NCBI RefSeq assembly: GCF_000022145.1
Contig: NC_011891.1
Span: forward strand, 2,430,001 to 2,494,000
Origin: Anaeromyxobacter dehalogenans 2CP-1
GTDB lineage: Bacteria > Myxococcota > Myxococcia > Myxococcales > Anaeromyxobacteraceae
Direction: 5' to 3'
DNA length: 64,000 nt
Part shown: positions 9,708 to 21,721 of the stretch, in pieces
Layout: every line of letters begins with the position of its first letter
How positions within the stretch are numbered: the stretch's first letter is position 1
The notes under the pieces: model-generated
Database searches by the model: none
What the model saw: only the letters and a program-made list of their open reading frames with translations
Told to the model about the DNA's origin: nothing
Made by a program: the position numbers and the translations under genes

Positions 9708-10555
9708 GCGTGGCTCCGGCGGGCCGCCGCCCGCGCCGACCGCTGCCTCCACTCGAGCGCCTTCTTGGCGACGAGCGTGACCAGCGCGAGGAGGAACAGG
9801 AGGGAGGCGACCGCGAAGGACGCGCGGAACGCGTACTCGTCGTAGAGGATCTCGACGTGGAGCGGGATGGTGTTCGTCACCCCGCGCACGTGGCCGGAGA
9901 CCACCGAGACGGCCCCGAACTCGCCCATCGCGCGGGCGTTGCACAGGACGACGCCGTACAGCAGGCTCCACTTCACGTTGGGCAGCGTGACGCGGGAGAG
10001 GATCTGCCAGCCGCTCGCGCCCAGCACGAGCGCGGCCTCCTCCTCCTCGACGCCCTGCGCCTCCATGAACGGGATGAGCTCGCGTGCGACGAACGGGAAC
10101 GTCACGAACACCGTCGCGAGGACGATGCCCGGGACCGCGAACACCACCTTCAGCCCGTGCGCGTCGAGCCACGGGCCGAGCCAGCCCTGCGCCCCGAACA
10201 GCAGCACCGTCACCATCCCGGAGATGACCGGCGAGACGCCGAACGGCAGGTCCACCAGCGAGACGAGCAGGCTCTTGCCCCGGAACCGGAAGCGGGTCAG
10301 CGACCACGCGGCGGCGATCCCGAACGCGGTGTTGAGCGGCACCGACCAGGCGGCCACGAGCAGCGTCAGCCGGATGGCGGCGCGCGCGTCGGGGTCGGTC
10401 ACGGCCGCCCACCAGACCTGGGCGCCGCCGCGCACCGCCTCCCACAGCACGGCCGCGGCCGGGACCAGCACGAACGCCGCCAGGAACGCGAGCGCGAGGC
10501 CGGTGAGCGCCCACCGCACCGCGGCCGGATCCTGGTTGGCGACGCGCGCGCTCAT
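9704..10555 (-). CDS. cysW: Sulfate ABC transporter permease CysW
   Basis: 283 residues, about six membrane helices. The EAA coupling loop ([20 protein letters not shown]) contacts the ATPase. [20 protein letters not shown] and [17 protein letters not shown] are typical of CysW rather than CysT. The start ATG overlaps the cysT stop, and its own stop overlaps the cysA start, so the three transport genes are tightly coupled. Confidence 0.93.
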   Translation of the reverse strand: MSARVANQDPAAVRWALTGLALAFLAAFVLVPAAAVLWEAVRGGAQVWWAAVTDPDARAAIRLTLLVAAWSVPLNTAFGIAAAWSLTRFRFRGKSLLVSLVDLPFGVSPVISGMVTVLLFGAQGWLGPWLDAHGLKVVFAVPGIVLATVFVTFPFVARELIPFMEAQGVEEEEAALVLGASGWQILSRVTLPNVKWSLLYGVVLCNARAMGEFGAVSVVSGHVRGVTNTIPLHVEILYDEYAFRASFAVASLLFLLALVTLVAKKALEWRQRSARAAARRSHA

Positions 10556-11406
10556 GCCGTCCCCGTGCGCACGCGGGTCCAGGCCTGCAGCCGGTTGATC
10601 CCGAGGAGCAGCGCGAACGAGGTGCCCAGCAGCACGCACGCGATCGCCGAGGCGCCCGCGTAGTCGTACTGCTCGAGGCGGGTCATGATGAGCAGCGGCG
10701 CGATCTCGGTCCGCAGCGGCATGTTCCCCGAGATGAAGACGACCGAGCCGTACTCGCCGAGGCCGCGCGCGAACGCGAGCGCGAAGCCGGTGACGGCGGC
10801 GGGCACGAGCGCGGGGAGGATGACCCGGCGGAAGGTGGCCCAGCGCCCCGCGCCGAGCGTCGCGGCCGCCTCCTCGAGCTCGGGGTCGAGGTCCTCCAGC
10901 ACCGGCTGGACGGTGCGGATCACGAACGGCAGGCCGATGAAGGTGAGCGCCAGCGTGACGCCGAGGGGAGAGAACGTCGCCTTCACGCCCAGCGGCTCGA
11001 GCAGCGCGCCCAGCCACCCGTTCCGCGCGTACACCGCCGTGAGGGCGATGCCGCTCACCGCGGTGGGCAGCGCGAACGGAAGGTCCACCACCGCGTCCAC
11101 CAGCGAGCGGCCGGGGAAGCGGTACCGCGCCAGCACCCACGCCACCAGCACGCCGAACACCACGTTCACCGCGGCGCCGGCGAGCGAGGCGCCGAAGCTC
11201 AGGCGGTAGGAGGCGACCGCGCGCGGCGAGGCCACGACGGCCCAGGCCTGCGCCCAGGAGAGCGTGGACGCGCGCAGCGCCAGCGTGGAGAGCGGGACGA
11301 GCACCACCGCGGAGAGCCAGGCGACGGTGAGCCCGGTGGAGAGCCCGAAGCCGGGCAGCACCCGGCGCGCCCGGCCCGGGAGCGTCGCCGCGCCGACCGC
11401 GGTCAT
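10552..11406 (-). CDS. cysT: Sulfate ABC transporter permease CysT (CysU)
   Basis: 284 residues with about six membrane helices. Recognisable CysT blocks are [20 protein letters not shown], the EAA-type loop [19 protein letters not shown], and [17 protein letters not shown]. It pairs with CysW to form the membrane channel. The start overlaps the cysH stop by 4 bases (ATGA). Confidence 0.93.
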   Translation of the reverse strand: MTAVGAATLPGRARRVLPGFGLSTGLTVAWLSAVVLVPLSTLALRASTLSWAQAWAVVASPRAVASYRLSFGASLAGAAVNVVFGVLVAWVLARYRFPGRSLVDAVVDLPFALPTAVSGIALTAVYARNGWLGALLEPLGVKATFSPLGVTLALTFIGLPFVIRTVQPVLEDLDPELEEAAATLGAGRWATFRRVILPALVPAAVTGFALAFARGLGEYGSVVFISGNMPLRTEIAPLLIMTRLEQYDYAGASAIACVLLGTSFALLLGINRLQAWTRVRTGTA

Positions 11407-12122
11407 CGCCGCTCCCCGCCCGGCCCGAGCCGGTGCAGCCCGCACTCGGTCTTCTCGCGCCCGCGCCAGCGCCCGGCGCGCGGATCCTCGCCGGGCCGCA
11501 CCGGGCTGGTGCAGGGGGCGCAGCCGATGGACGGGTAGCCCTGCTCGTGCAGCGGGTTGGTGGGCACGCCGAGCCGGCGGAGGCGGCGCCAGACGTCGTC
11601 GGAGGTCCAGGCGACGAGCGGGTTCACCTTCGCGAGGCCGAAGCGCGGATCCCACTCGAAGGCGCGCGCGCCGCCGCGGTCCGGGGTCTGGTCGCGGCGG
11701 ATGCCGGTGACCCAGCCGCCGGAGGGGCCGAGCGCGGCGAGCGCCGCCCGCAGCGGCCGGACCTTGCGCACGTCACAGCAGGCGTCCGGGTCGCGCTCCC
11801 AGGGCGGCGGCTCGCCGGCCGGCACCACCGCCGGCGCGTCGCCCTTCACCGCGCGGATCCGCAGCCCGTGGCGCGCCTCGAGGCGGCCCCACAGCGCGTA
11901 CGTCTCCGCGAACAGGAACCCGGTGTCGATGGTGAAGATCTCGACGGGCAGCCGCGCGCGCCCGACCGCGTCCACCAGCAGGCAGTCCTCGGCGCCGAAG
12001 CTGCACGCGAGCGCGATGCGCCCGGGGAACCGCTCCGCCGCGGCGGCCAGGATCTCCTCCGGCTGGCCGCCCTCGTGGCGCGCCGCCAGCGCCGCCAGCT
12101 CCTGCGCGATCGGCTCGCTCAC
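11403..12122 (-). CDS. cysH: Adenylylsulfate (APS) reductase, [4Fe-4S] type
   Basis: 239 residues from a GTG that overlaps the cysN stop (GTGA). The PAPS/APS-reductase fold is shown by ACSFGAEDCLLVD and TIDTGFLFAETY. The pairs Cys115-Cys116 and Cys201/Cys204 (CAPC) are the iron-sulfur ligands that mark APS-using enzymes, and the catalytic Cys is in the C-terminal ECGLH (Cys227). It reduces adenylylsulfate to sulfite. This agrees with the lack of an APS kinase (CysC) gene or domain here. No sulfite reductase is in the window. Confidence 0.93.
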   Translation of the reverse strand: MSEPIAQELAALAARHEGGQPEEILAAAAERFPGRIALACSFGAEDCLLVDAVGRARLPVEIFTIDTGFLFAETYALWGRLEARHGLRIRAVKGDAPAVVPAGEPPPWERDPDACCDVRKVRPLRAALAALGPSGGWVTGIRRDQTPDRGGARAFEWDPRFGLAKVNPLVAWTSDDVWRRLRRLGVPTNPLHEQGYPSIGCAPCTSPVRPGEDPRAGRWRGREKTECGLHRLGPGGERR

Positions 12123-13369
12123 TGGATCATCCCCGCGCCCACCGTGTCGTTGGTCGCCTCGTCGATCACCACGAACGCGCCGGTGGCGCGGGCGTCGGCG
12201 TAGCGGTCGGGCGCGACGGGCTGGGCGAGCCGCAGCGTCACCCGGCCGATGTCGTTCATGGCGAGTCCCTCGGCCGGCACCCGCTCCAGCGCGGCGAGGT
12301 CGAGGCGCCAGGCGATCTCGCTCACCTGCGCCCGCGTCTCGCGGGTGGTGTGCCGGACCAGGTAGCGCCGCGCCGGCGAGAGCGGCCGTTCGGAGAGCCA
12401 GCACACCAGCGCGTCCACGGTGCGGGTCGGCTCCGGCCCCTCGCCGGCGTGGACCAGCAGGTCGCCGCGCGAGACGTCCACCTCGTCCTCCAGCGTGAGC
12501 ATCACCGACTGCTCGGCCCACGCCGAGGCGCGCCGCTCGTCCCCGACCCGGATCTCCTTCACGCGGGTGGTGCGGCCGGAGGGGAGCACCTGCACCGCGT
12601 CGCCGACGGCGACCGCGCCGGACTCCACCCGGCCGGCGAAGCCGCGGAAGTCGTGGTGCTCGCGCGTGTGCGGCCTGCAGACCCACTGCACCGGGAAGCG
12701 GAGGCGCTCGCCGGGCGCGGCGTGCGCCGCGGGCGCCCGCTCCAGCAGCTCGAGCAGCGTGGGGCCGCGGTACCAGCCGAGGTTCGCGCCACGGTCGACC
12801 ACCATGTCGCCGTGCAGCGCGGAGATCGGCACGAAGCGCACGTCGAGGATGCCGAGGCGGGCGGCGAAGGCGCGGGCGTCCGCCTCGATGCGCGCGAACA
12901 CCTCCTCGGACCAGCCCACCAGGTCGAGCTTGTTCACCACGAACACGAGGTGCCGGATGCCGACCAGGTGGGCGATGACCGCGTGGCGGCGCGTCTGGGT
13001 GACCACGCCCTTGCGCGCGTCCACCAGCACCAGCGCGAGGTGGGCGGTGGACGCGGCGGTCACCATGTTGCGCGTGTACTGCTCGTGGCCGGGAGCGTCG
13101 GCGATGATGTACTTGCGCGCGCCGGTCGAGAAGTAGCGGTACGCGACGTCGATGGTGATGCCCTGCTCGCGCTCGGCCTGCAGGCCGTCGGTGAGCAGCG
13201 ACAGGTCCACCGCGTCCAGGCCGCGGCGGCGCGAGGTGCGCTCGATGGCGCTCAGCGCGTCGGCCAGGATCGAGCGGGTGTCGTGCAGCAGGCGGCCGAT
13301 GAGCGTGCTCTTGCCGTCGTCCACGCTCCCGCAGGTGAGGAAGCGCAGCAGCCCGTCCTCGCGCGACAT
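12119..13369 (-). CDS. cysN: Sulfate adenylyltransferase GTPase subunit
   Basis: 416 residues. EF-Tu-like GTPase: G1 GSVDDGKST near the N-terminus, switch II DAPGHEQYTRNM, G4 NKLD and G5 SALHGD. Two beta-barrel domains follow. It ends at about residue 416 without the C-terminal APS-kinase domain found in CysNC fusions. With CysD it makes adenylylsulfate from sulfate and ATP at the cost of GTP hydrolysis. The start ATG shares one base with the cysD stop (TAATG). Confidence 0.95.
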   Translation of the reverse strand: MSREDGLLRFLTCGSVDDGKSTLIGRLLHDTRSILADALSAIERTSRRRGLDAVDLSLLTDGLQAEREQGITIDVAYRYFSTGARKYIIADAPGHEQYTRNMVTAASTAHLALVLVDARKGVVTQTRRHAVIAHLVGIRHLVFVVNKLDLVGWSEEVFARIEADARAFAARLGILDVRFVPISALHGDMVVDRGANLGWYRGPTLLELLERAPAAHAAPGERLRFPVQWVCRPHTREHHDFRGFAGRVESGAVAVGDAVQVLPSGRTTRVKEIRVGDERRASAWAEQSVMLTLEDEVDVSRGDLLVHAGEGPEPTRTVDALVCWLSERPLSPARRYLVRHTTRETRAQVSEIAWRLDLAALERVPAEGLAMNDIGRVTLRLAQPVAPDRYADARATGAFVVIDEATNDTVGAGMIQ

Positions 13370-14295
13370 TAGAAGTACCCCTCCTTCTTGCGCTGCTCCA
13401 TCGAGGCGTCCGAGGTCTGGTCGTCGAGGCGCGTCGCGCCGCGCTCGGTGACGGTGGTGGTGGCGGTCTCGGCGACGATCTCCTCCACCGTCGCGGCGGT
13501 GGACTCGACCGGCGCGGTGCAGGTGATGTCGCCGACGGTGCGGAACCGGACCGAGACGACCTCGGCCCGCTCGCCGGGGCGCGGCGGCGTGACTTCGGTC
13601 ACCGGGACGAGCGCGCCGCCCCGCCGCACCACCGGGCGGCGGTGCGCGAAGTAGATCGACGGCAGCTCCAGCCGCTCGCGCGCGATGTACTGCCAGACGT
13701 CGAGCTCGGTCCAGTTGGAGATGGGGAACGCGCGGATGTGCTCGCCCCTGCGGATCCGCGCGTTGTAGAGGCTCCACAGCTCGGGCCGCTGGTGCTTGGG
13801 ATCCCACTGGCCGAGGTCGTCGCGGAACGAGAAGACCCGCTCCTTCGCGCGGGCCTTCTCCTCGTCGCGGCGCGCCCCGCCGATGCAGGCGTCGAACCCG
13901 TGCTCGGCGATCGCGTCGAGCAGCGTGACCGACTGGTGCCGGTTGCGCGGCTCGTCCGGCCGGGCCAGCAAAACCTTGCCCTCGCGGATCGAGTCCTCCA
14001 CCGAGCGCACCACCAGCCGCTCGCCGAGCTCCGCGGCGCGGCGGTCGCGGAACGCGATCACCTCGGCGTAGTTGTGGCCGGTGTCGATGTGGAGCAGCGG
14101 GAAGGGGAAGCGCGCGGGCCGGAACGCCTTCTCGGCGAGGCGCAGCAGGCAGACCGAGTCCTTGCCGCCGGAGAACAGCAGCGCGGGGTTCGCGCACTGC
14201 CCGGCCACCTCGCGCAGCACGTGGATCGCCTCGGCCTCGAGCCAGTCGAGGTGCGCCAGGGGGCGCCGGAGCTCTGCTGGATGGATGTCCGTCAT
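13369..14295 (-). CDS. cysD: Sulfate adenylyltransferase catalytic subunit
   Basis: 308 residues. The PP-loop is LFSGGKDSVCLLRLAEKAF, followed by HIDTGHNYAEVI and CIGGARRDEEKARAKERVFS, all characteristic of CysD. It is the first gene of the six-gene cysDNHTWA operon. Its ATG is only 12 bases downstream of the -10 element and lacks a clear ribosome site, so the mRNA has a very short leader. An 18-base element shared with the sbp promoter covers the -10. Confidence 0.95.
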   Translation of the reverse strand: MTDIHPAELRRPLAHLDWLEAEAIHVLREVAGQCANPALLFSGGKDSVCLLRLAEKAFRPARFPFPLLHIDTGHNYAEVIAFRDRRAAELGERLVVRSVEDSIREGKVLLARPDEPRNRHQSVTLLDAIAEHGFDACIGGARRDEEKARAKERVFSFRDDLGQWDPKHQRPELWSLYNARIRRGEHIRAFPISNWTELDVWQYIARERLELPSIYFAHRRPVVRRGGALVPVTEVTPPRPGERAEVVSVRFRTVGDITCTAPVESTAATVEEIVAETATTTVTERGATRLDDQTSDASMEQRKKEGYF

Positions 14296-14306
14296 AGCGG
14301 AAAGCG

Positions 14307-14324
14307 CATCCTAGTTAACGGACG
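14307..14324. promoter_or_regulatory. Candidate sulfate-regulon operator over the cysD -10
   Basis: CATCCTAGTTAACGGACG shares CATCC-N5-AACGGAYG with the perfect palindrome at the sbp promoter (7473-7490). Its position over the -10 hexamer fits a repressor site. It contains the self-complementary GTTAAC. Confidence 0.5.
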
Positions 14325-14337
14325 AACATCCCGTCAA
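14308..14337 (-). promoter_or_regulatory. Sigma70-type promoter of the cysDNHTWA operon
   Basis: On the minus strand: TTGACG (14332-14337), an 18-base spacer and TAGGAT (14308-14313). The predicted start lies only a few bases before the cysD ATG. Confidence 0.6.
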
Positions 14338-14392
14338 GCGGACGCGCCGTCCGCGGCCCGCCGGCCGGGCGCTCGCGTGCTATGAACCGGGC

Positions 14393-15322
14393 GTGCTCTC
14401 GCGGATCCTCGCGTTCCGTCCGCCCGGCGTGCTCGGACGCCTGCCGCCGCGCAGCGGCGCCTGCCCCCTCTCGCTGCGCGAGCTGATGGGCCCGGCGGTG
14501 GAGCTCGGGACGGCGCTCCCGCTCGTGGCCGCGCCCTCCGCCGCGGTGGCCCGGGCCGCGCTGGTGGCCGCGAAGGAGCTGGGCAGCGCGCTCGGCCTGG
14601 CGCTGCCGGCCGGCACGGCGCCGGAGCCCTGGTTCGCCACGGTGACCGCCGCGGCCGACGAGGTCGCGGCGGGGCTGCCCATCTTCCTCTCCGCCGAGGT
14701 GCGGGTGGAGGGCGAGGCGGCGATGCAGGTGGACCGCGCCTGCGAGGAGGCGTGGCGCCTGGTGGACGCGGGGCTCACGCACCTCGCGATCGACGCGGCG
14801 GAGGTGGCCGCGGAGGAGCGCGCGCGCGTGCTCGCCGAGGTGGCGGCGGGGGCGCTGGAGCGCGGGGTGTGCGTCGACTGCGTGGTGCCGATCGACCCGG
14901 GCGCCCCGGCGGCGCGGCACGCCGCGGTGCTGTTCGAGGCGCTCGCGGCGTGCGGCGCCCCGCCCGACGTGGCGAGCGTGCGCTGCCCGGCGCCCTCGGG
15001 CCCGGAGGACGCGCGCGCCCAGGTGGGCGCGCTGGCGCGGCTCTCGGCGGCGCTCGCCGGCGTGCCCGTCGTGCGCCGTGGGCCGGTGTCCCGCCCGCTG
15101 CTCGGGCTGCTCGCGGGCTCGCCGGTGAAGGCGTGCGAGGACGGGGGCGCGGCCGCTGCGCGCGCGCGGGCGCCGCTCGGCGGCGGCGCCGACGAGGCGG
15201 ACCGGCGCGAGGCCCGGGTCTACGTCGAGGTGATGGACTTCCTGGAGCGGCTCGGCGCGGCGGGCAGCGCGCGCGGGCTGGCGCGGGCGCTGGAGGCGCG
15301 GCTCACCGAGGGCGGCGCGTGA
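14393..15322 (+). CDS. Unknown protein, possibly TIM-barrel-like
   Basis: 309 residues from a GTG (14393); TATGAA, a candidate -10, lies 6 bases before it and there is no ribosome site. The sequence is Ala-rich, with alternating helix and strand segments such as LGTALPLVAAPSA, GLPIFLSAEVRV, LTHLAIDAAEV and RGVCVDCVVPIDPG. These resemble the repeats of an alpha/beta barrel of the class II aldolase/tagatose-bisphosphate type, but no catalytic motif is seen. The C-terminus is helical. The stop overlaps the rsmD start (GTGA), so the two are coupled. No function is proposed. Confidence 0.75.
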   Translation: MLSRILAFRPPGVLGRLPPRSGACPLSLRELMGPAVELGTALPLVAAPSAAVARAALVAAKELGSALGLALPAGTAPEPWFATVTAAADEVAAGLPIFLSAEVRVEGEAAMQVDRACEEAWRLVDAGLTHLAIDAAEVAAEERARVLAEVAAGALERGVCVDCVVPIDPGAPAARHAAVLFEALAACGAPPDVASVRCPAPSGPEDARAQVGALARLSAALAGVPVVRRGPVSRPLLGLLAGSPVKACEDGGAAAARARAPLGGGADEADRREARVYVEVMDFLERLGAAGSARGLARALEARLTEGGA

Positions 15323-15858
15323 CGCGCATCATCGCCGGGACCGCGCGCGGCCGGCGGCTGGCCGTGCCGAAGGGGCAGGGGACGCGGCCCACCAGCGACA
15401 AGGTCCGCGGCGCGGTGTTCAACCTGCTCGGCCAGTTCTTCGAGGGCGGCGACGTGCTCGACCTCTACGCCGGCACCGGCGCGCTGGCGCTCGAGGCGCT
15501 CTCGCGCGGCTGCGCGCGGGCCGTGTGCGTCGAGGCGGATCGCCCCACCGCGGAGCTGCTGCGCCGGAACGCGGAGACCTGCGGCTGGACCGATCGCGTC
15601 GAAGTCGTCCGGGGCCGGGTGCCGGAGGCGCTGGCGCGGCTCGCGCCGGGCCGCTTCGCGCTGGCGTTCGTCGATCCGCCCTACGCGGAGGGGCCGGACG
15701 CGGCGCTGGCGGCGCTGGGCCCGCTGCTCGCGCCGGGGGGACGGGCGGTCGCCGAGCACGACGCCCGCCGGCCGCCCGTGGACCGGATCGGTCCACTCTC
15801 GCTGGCGGATCGGCGCACGTACGGCGGCACGGGAATCTCGATCTACCAGCGCGACTGA
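15319..15858 (+). CDS. rsmD: 16S rRNA (guanine966-N2)-methyltransferase
   Basis: 179 residues, GTG start overlapping the previous stop by 4 bases. The family signature [19 protein letters not shown]...[13 protein letters not shown] opens the protein. The SAM-binding motif [18 protein letters not shown] follows, and the N-methylation motif DPPY is at about 119-122. It modifies G966 of 16S rRNA during small-subunit assembly. The rsmD-coaD order is common in bacteria and holds here. Confidence 0.93.
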   Translation: MTRIIAGTARGRRLAVPKGQGTRPTSDKVRGAVFNLLGQFFEGGDVLDLYAGTGALALEALSRGCARAVCVEADRPTAELLRRNAETCGWTDRVEVVRGRVPEALARLAPGRFALAFVDPPYAEGPDAALAALGPLLAPGGRAVAEHDARRPPVDRIGPLSLADRRTYGGTGISIYQRD

Positions 15859-15877
15859 GCGATACTGCGCACCCCAC

Positions 15878-16372
15878 ATGAACCGCGCCGCCATCTACCC
15901 TGGCTCGTTCGATCCGCTCACCAACGGGCACCTCGCGATCATCCAGCGCGGGCTGAACCTGTTCGACCGGCTCGTCGTGGCGGTCGCGAACAACCCGCAG
16001 AAGTCGCCGATGTTCACGGTCGACGAGCGCAAGGCGCTCATCCGCGAGGCCGTGGGCAACGATCCGCGCGTCGAGGTGGACTCCTTCGACGGCCTGATGG
16101 TGGACTACGCCCGCACGCGCGGTATCCCCAAGGTGCTGCGCGGGCTGCGGGCGGTCTCGGACTTCGAGTACGAGTTCCAGCTCGCGAACATGAACAAGAA
16201 GCTGCTGCCGGAGTTCGAGTCGGTCTTCGTGATGACCGGCGAGGACTACTTCTTCGTCTCGGCGCGGCTGGTTCGCGAGGTGGCGCAGTTCGGCGGCAAC
16301 GTCGAGGGCCTGGTGCCGGCGAACGTGCTCGAGGCGCTCCAGCGCAAGCTGGGCCGCCCGCCGCGAAGCTGA
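15878..16372 (+). CDS. coaD: Phosphopantetheine adenylyltransferase
   Basis: 164 residues, the usual length. The nucleotidyltransferase motif [10 protein letters not shown] is at residues 9-18, with [14 protein letters not shown] and the C-terminal ISSxxVR-like [11 protein letters not shown]. It catalyses the penultimate step of coenzyme A synthesis (ATP + 4'-phosphopantetheine to dephospho-CoA). It lies 19 bases after rsmD, probably in the same transcript. Confidence 0.96.
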   Translation: MNRAAIYPGSFDPLTNGHLAIIQRGLNLFDRLVVAVANNPQKSPMFTVDERKALIREAVGNDPRVEVDSFDGLMVDYARTRGIPKVLRGLRAVSDFEYEFQLANMNKKLLPEFESVFVMTGEDYFFVSARLVREVAQFGGNVEGLVPANVLEALQRKLGRPPRS

Positions 16373-16424
16373 TCCGCGGCGCCCGCCGCCCACGGGGGAA
16401 GCCCGCCGGCCGCGCAGCACGCCC

Positions 16425-16453
16425 CTGGCGGCGAGCACCCGTTCTGGTATTCT
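16425..16453 (+). promoter_or_regulatory. Possible promoter of the aminotransferase gene
   Basis: CTGGCG (16425-16430), a 17-base spacer and TATTCT (16448-16453), followed by a 66-base leader containing seven T residues (16462-16468). The -35 is weak. Confidence 0.35.
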
Positions 16454-16519
16454 CGGTTCCCTTTTTTTCACGCCGCGGAGGCACGGCGGCGGTCACCTTC
16501 TCTCCGAGGGAACGGAACC

Positions 16520-17722
16520 ATGAAGCTCGCGAAGCGGCTGGACGTGGTCAAGCCGTCGCCCACCCTGGCCATCACCGCGAAGGCGCGGGAGATGAAGTCG
16601 AAGGGCATCGACGTGGTGGGGTTCGGCGCCGGCGAGCCGGACTTCGACACGCCGTCGATGATCAAGGACGCGGCGAAGAAGGCGATCGACGCCGGCTTCA
16701 CGAAGTACACGCCCACGAACGGCATCGTCGAGCTGCGCGAGGCGATCGCGGCCCGCATCCAGCAGGAGCACCGGGTCTCGTACAAGGCGAGCGAGGTGCT
16801 GGTCTCCTGCGGCGGCAAGCACGCGCTCTACAACCTGTTCCAGGCGCTGCTGAACGACGGGGACGAGGTCGTCATCTTCACGCCGTACTGGGTCTCCTAC
16901 GCGGACATGGTGCGGGTGGCGGGCGGCGTCCCGGTGCTGGTCGAGACCAGCATGGACACCGGCTTCGATCCCTCCCCGGAGCAGATCCGCAAGGCGATCG
17001 GGCCGAAGACCCGGGCCGTGATCGTGAACAGCCCGTCCAACCCGACCGGCGCGATGCTCTCCCGCCGCACGCTCGAGACGGTGATCTCCTGCGTGAAGGG
17101 CACCGAGACGCTCATCGTCTCCGACGACATCTACGACAAGCTCGTCTACCGCGGGAAGTTCGAGAACGTCCTCGACCTCGACCCGTCGCTGCAGGGCCAG
17201 GTGGCGCTGGTGAACGGCGCCTCCAAGACGTTCTCCATGACCGGGTGGCGCATCGGCTGGACCGCCGGCCCGCAGGCGCTCATCTCGGCCATGCAGAAGC
17301 TCCAGGACAACTCGACCTCCAACCCCGCCTCGATCTCGCAGAAGGCGGCGCTCGGCGCGCTGACGGCCCCCGGGGTGGGCGACGAGGTCGAGAAGATGCG
17401 CAGGACGTTCGACGAGCGGCGCAAGCACATCGTCGGCCGCCTGAACGCCATCGACGGCGTCCGCTGCTTCGACCCGGGCGGCTCGTTCTACGCGTTCCCC
17501 TACGTCGGCGAGCTGCTGAAGCGGACCGCCCCCGGCGCGAGCGCGCCGCTCGGCACCGACGACAAGCTCATCGACCTGCTCCTCGAGAAGCACCTGGTGG
17601 CCGCGGTCCCGGGCTCCGCCTTCGGCGCGCCCGGCTACATGCGCCTGTCGTTCGCGACCTCCATGGAGCAGATCGACAAGGGCTGCGACCGCATCGCGGA
17701 GATGGCGAAGAGCCTGAAGTAG
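16520..17722 (+). CDS. Pyridoxal-phosphate aminotransferase class I (aspartate aminotransferase-like)
   Basis: 400 residues. Class I/II fold: GAGEPDFDTP near the N-terminus, the substrate/PLP segment NSPSNPTG, the PLP phosphate region SDDIYDKLVY, and the Schiff-base lysine in NGASKTFSMTGWRIGW (about residue 236). The C-terminal FYAFPYVGELL and RLSFATS (carboxylate-binding Arg) are intact. It most resembles the bacterial aspartate/prephenate aminotransferases (AspC/AatA type 1b). The exact amino donor cannot be fixed from sequence. A GAGGGAACGG ribosome site precedes the ATG and a hairpin terminator follows, so it seems monocistronic. Confidence 0.88.
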   Translation: MKLAKRLDVVKPSPTLAITAKAREMKSKGIDVVGFGAGEPDFDTPSMIKDAAKKAIDAGFTKYTPTNGIVELREAIAARIQQEHRVSYKASEVLVSCGGKHALYNLFQALLNDGDEVVIFTPYWVSYADMVRVAGGVPVLVETSMDTGFDPSPEQIRKAIGPKTRAVIVNSPSNPTGAMLSRRTLETVISCVKGTETLIVSDDIYDKLVYRGKFENVLDLDPSLQGQVALVNGASKTFSMTGWRIGWTAGPQALISAMQKLQDNSTSNPASISQKAALGALTAPGVGDEVEKMRRTFDERRKHIVGRLNAIDGVRCFDPGGSFYAFPYVGELLKRTAPGASAPLGTDDKLIDLLLEKHLVAAVPGSAFGAPGYMRLSFATSMEQIDKGCDRIAEMAKSLK

Positions 17723-17740
17723 CTCCGGACACACAACGGG

Positions 17741-17771
17741 CGCCCCGCCGGCCTCCGGGCCGTGCGGGGCG
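17741..17771 (+). terminator. Terminator hairpin after the aminotransferase
   Basis: CGCCCCGC-CGGCC (17741-17753) pairs with GGCCG-T-GCGGGGCG (17758-17771), a 13-bp stem with one bulge and a TCCG-type loop. A short CTTTC follows. Confidence 0.6.
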
Positions 17772-17842
17772 TCGCGCTTTCGGGGGGGGATGGCAGGAAT
17801 CCGGACCCGCCGAACGAGGGGGCGTGTGCTAGCCTGCCGGCC

Positions 17843-18268
17843 ATGGACGCGCCTCGGGAGGTGTGGGGAGACCTCGCGACCACCGCCTTCGTGGAGTCGA
17901 GCCTGCTGTTCCGGTCGCTCGACCCGGACGCGCTCCGGGATCTCGTCCAGCTCGCCCGCGCGGTGGACGCCGCGGCAGGCGAGACGGTCTCCGCCGAGGG
18001 CGACGACGGCTTCTATCTGATGATGGACGGCCGGGCGGAGGTGCTCGCCGGCGGCGAGGCCCTTGGCCAGCTGGAGCGGGGCGCCTGCTTCGGCGAGGGG
18101 CGGGTGCTCGGGGGCGCCCGGCCCGCCGCCCTGGTGGCGCGCACCGCGGTGACGGCGGTCGCGTTCCCGGCGCCCATGGTGGCCGCGATGGCGGAGCGCT
18201 TCCCGCGCCTCCGCAAGCTGCTGGAGGCGGCCCGCGCCGCCCGCGAGAAGGCGGCCCACGGGGCCTAG
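17843..18268 (+). CDS. Cyclic-nucleotide-binding-domain protein (stand-alone)
   Basis: 141 residues, consisting almost only of a cNMP-binding (CAP-type) beta-barrel: LFRSLDPDALRDLVQLAR, AGETVSAEGDDGFYLMMDGRAEV and LGQLERGACFGEGRVLGGARPA. The GEG...RPA segment corresponds to the phosphate-binding cassette (FGE...R[ST]A), though with substitutions that make ligand binding uncertain. There is no DNA-binding or enzymatic domain. TGCTAGCCT (-10-like) ends 7 bases before the ATG and no ribosome site is present, suggesting a leaderless mRNA. Role unknown. Confidence 0.8.
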   Translation: MDAPREVWGDLATTAFVESSLLFRSLDPDALRDLVQLARAVDAAAGETVSAEGDDGFYLMMDGRAEVLAGGEALGQLERGACFGEGRVLGGARPAALVARTAVTAVAFPAPMVAAMAERFPRLRKLLEAARAAREKAAHGA

Positions 18269-18359
18269 CTGGCCTTCCTGGCGGGCGGCCGGGCGGGTGC
18301 GGCGCGGGCGCGCGGCGGGGTCCCATCGGCGGCGCGGTGTGTGCTAGGTTCCGCGTCCC

Positions 18360-21593
<3,234 letters not shown>

Positions 21594-21622
21594 CGGCGAG
21601 GCCGGGCCCGGCCGATGGGACG

Positions 21623-21651
21623 TTGACAGCGCCTCCGAGGCGCTCTAGTGA
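21623..21651 (+). promoter_or_regulatory. greA promoter with a palindrome in the spacer
   Basis: A consensus -35 TTGACA (21623-21628) is followed 17 bases later by TAGTGA (21646-21651). The spacer is filled by AGCGCCTCCGAGGCGCT (21628-21644), a perfect inverted repeat with a 1-base centre. The repeat could be an operator or the hairpin that ends carB transcription. Confidence 0.5.
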
Positions 21652-21664
21652 AGGAAGAGGAACG

Positions 21665-21706
21665 CGGCCGCTCCGGGCATCCCCGGGGTCGGCCGTCCTC
21701 GTTTTT
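21665..21706 (+). terminator. Intrinsic terminator/attenuator in the greA leader
   Basis: CGGCCG (21665-21670) and CCGGG pair with CCCGG and CGGCCG (up to 21695), followed by TCCTCG and five T (21702-21706). It lies between the greA promoter candidate and the greA start, so it may end carB readthrough or act as a leader attenuator. Confidence 0.6.
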
Positions 21707-21721
21707 CGGGAAGGTGAAACG

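Noticed and set aside
12119-13369. CysNC fusion (APS kinase domain)
   Set aside because: The protein ends at the third GTPase-family domain with no kinase P-loop, in agreement with an APS-type CysH.
16462-16468. T7 run as a coaD terminator
   Set aside because: No stable hairpin precedes it directly, and it lies downstream of a promoter-like element in the leader of the aminotransferase gene.
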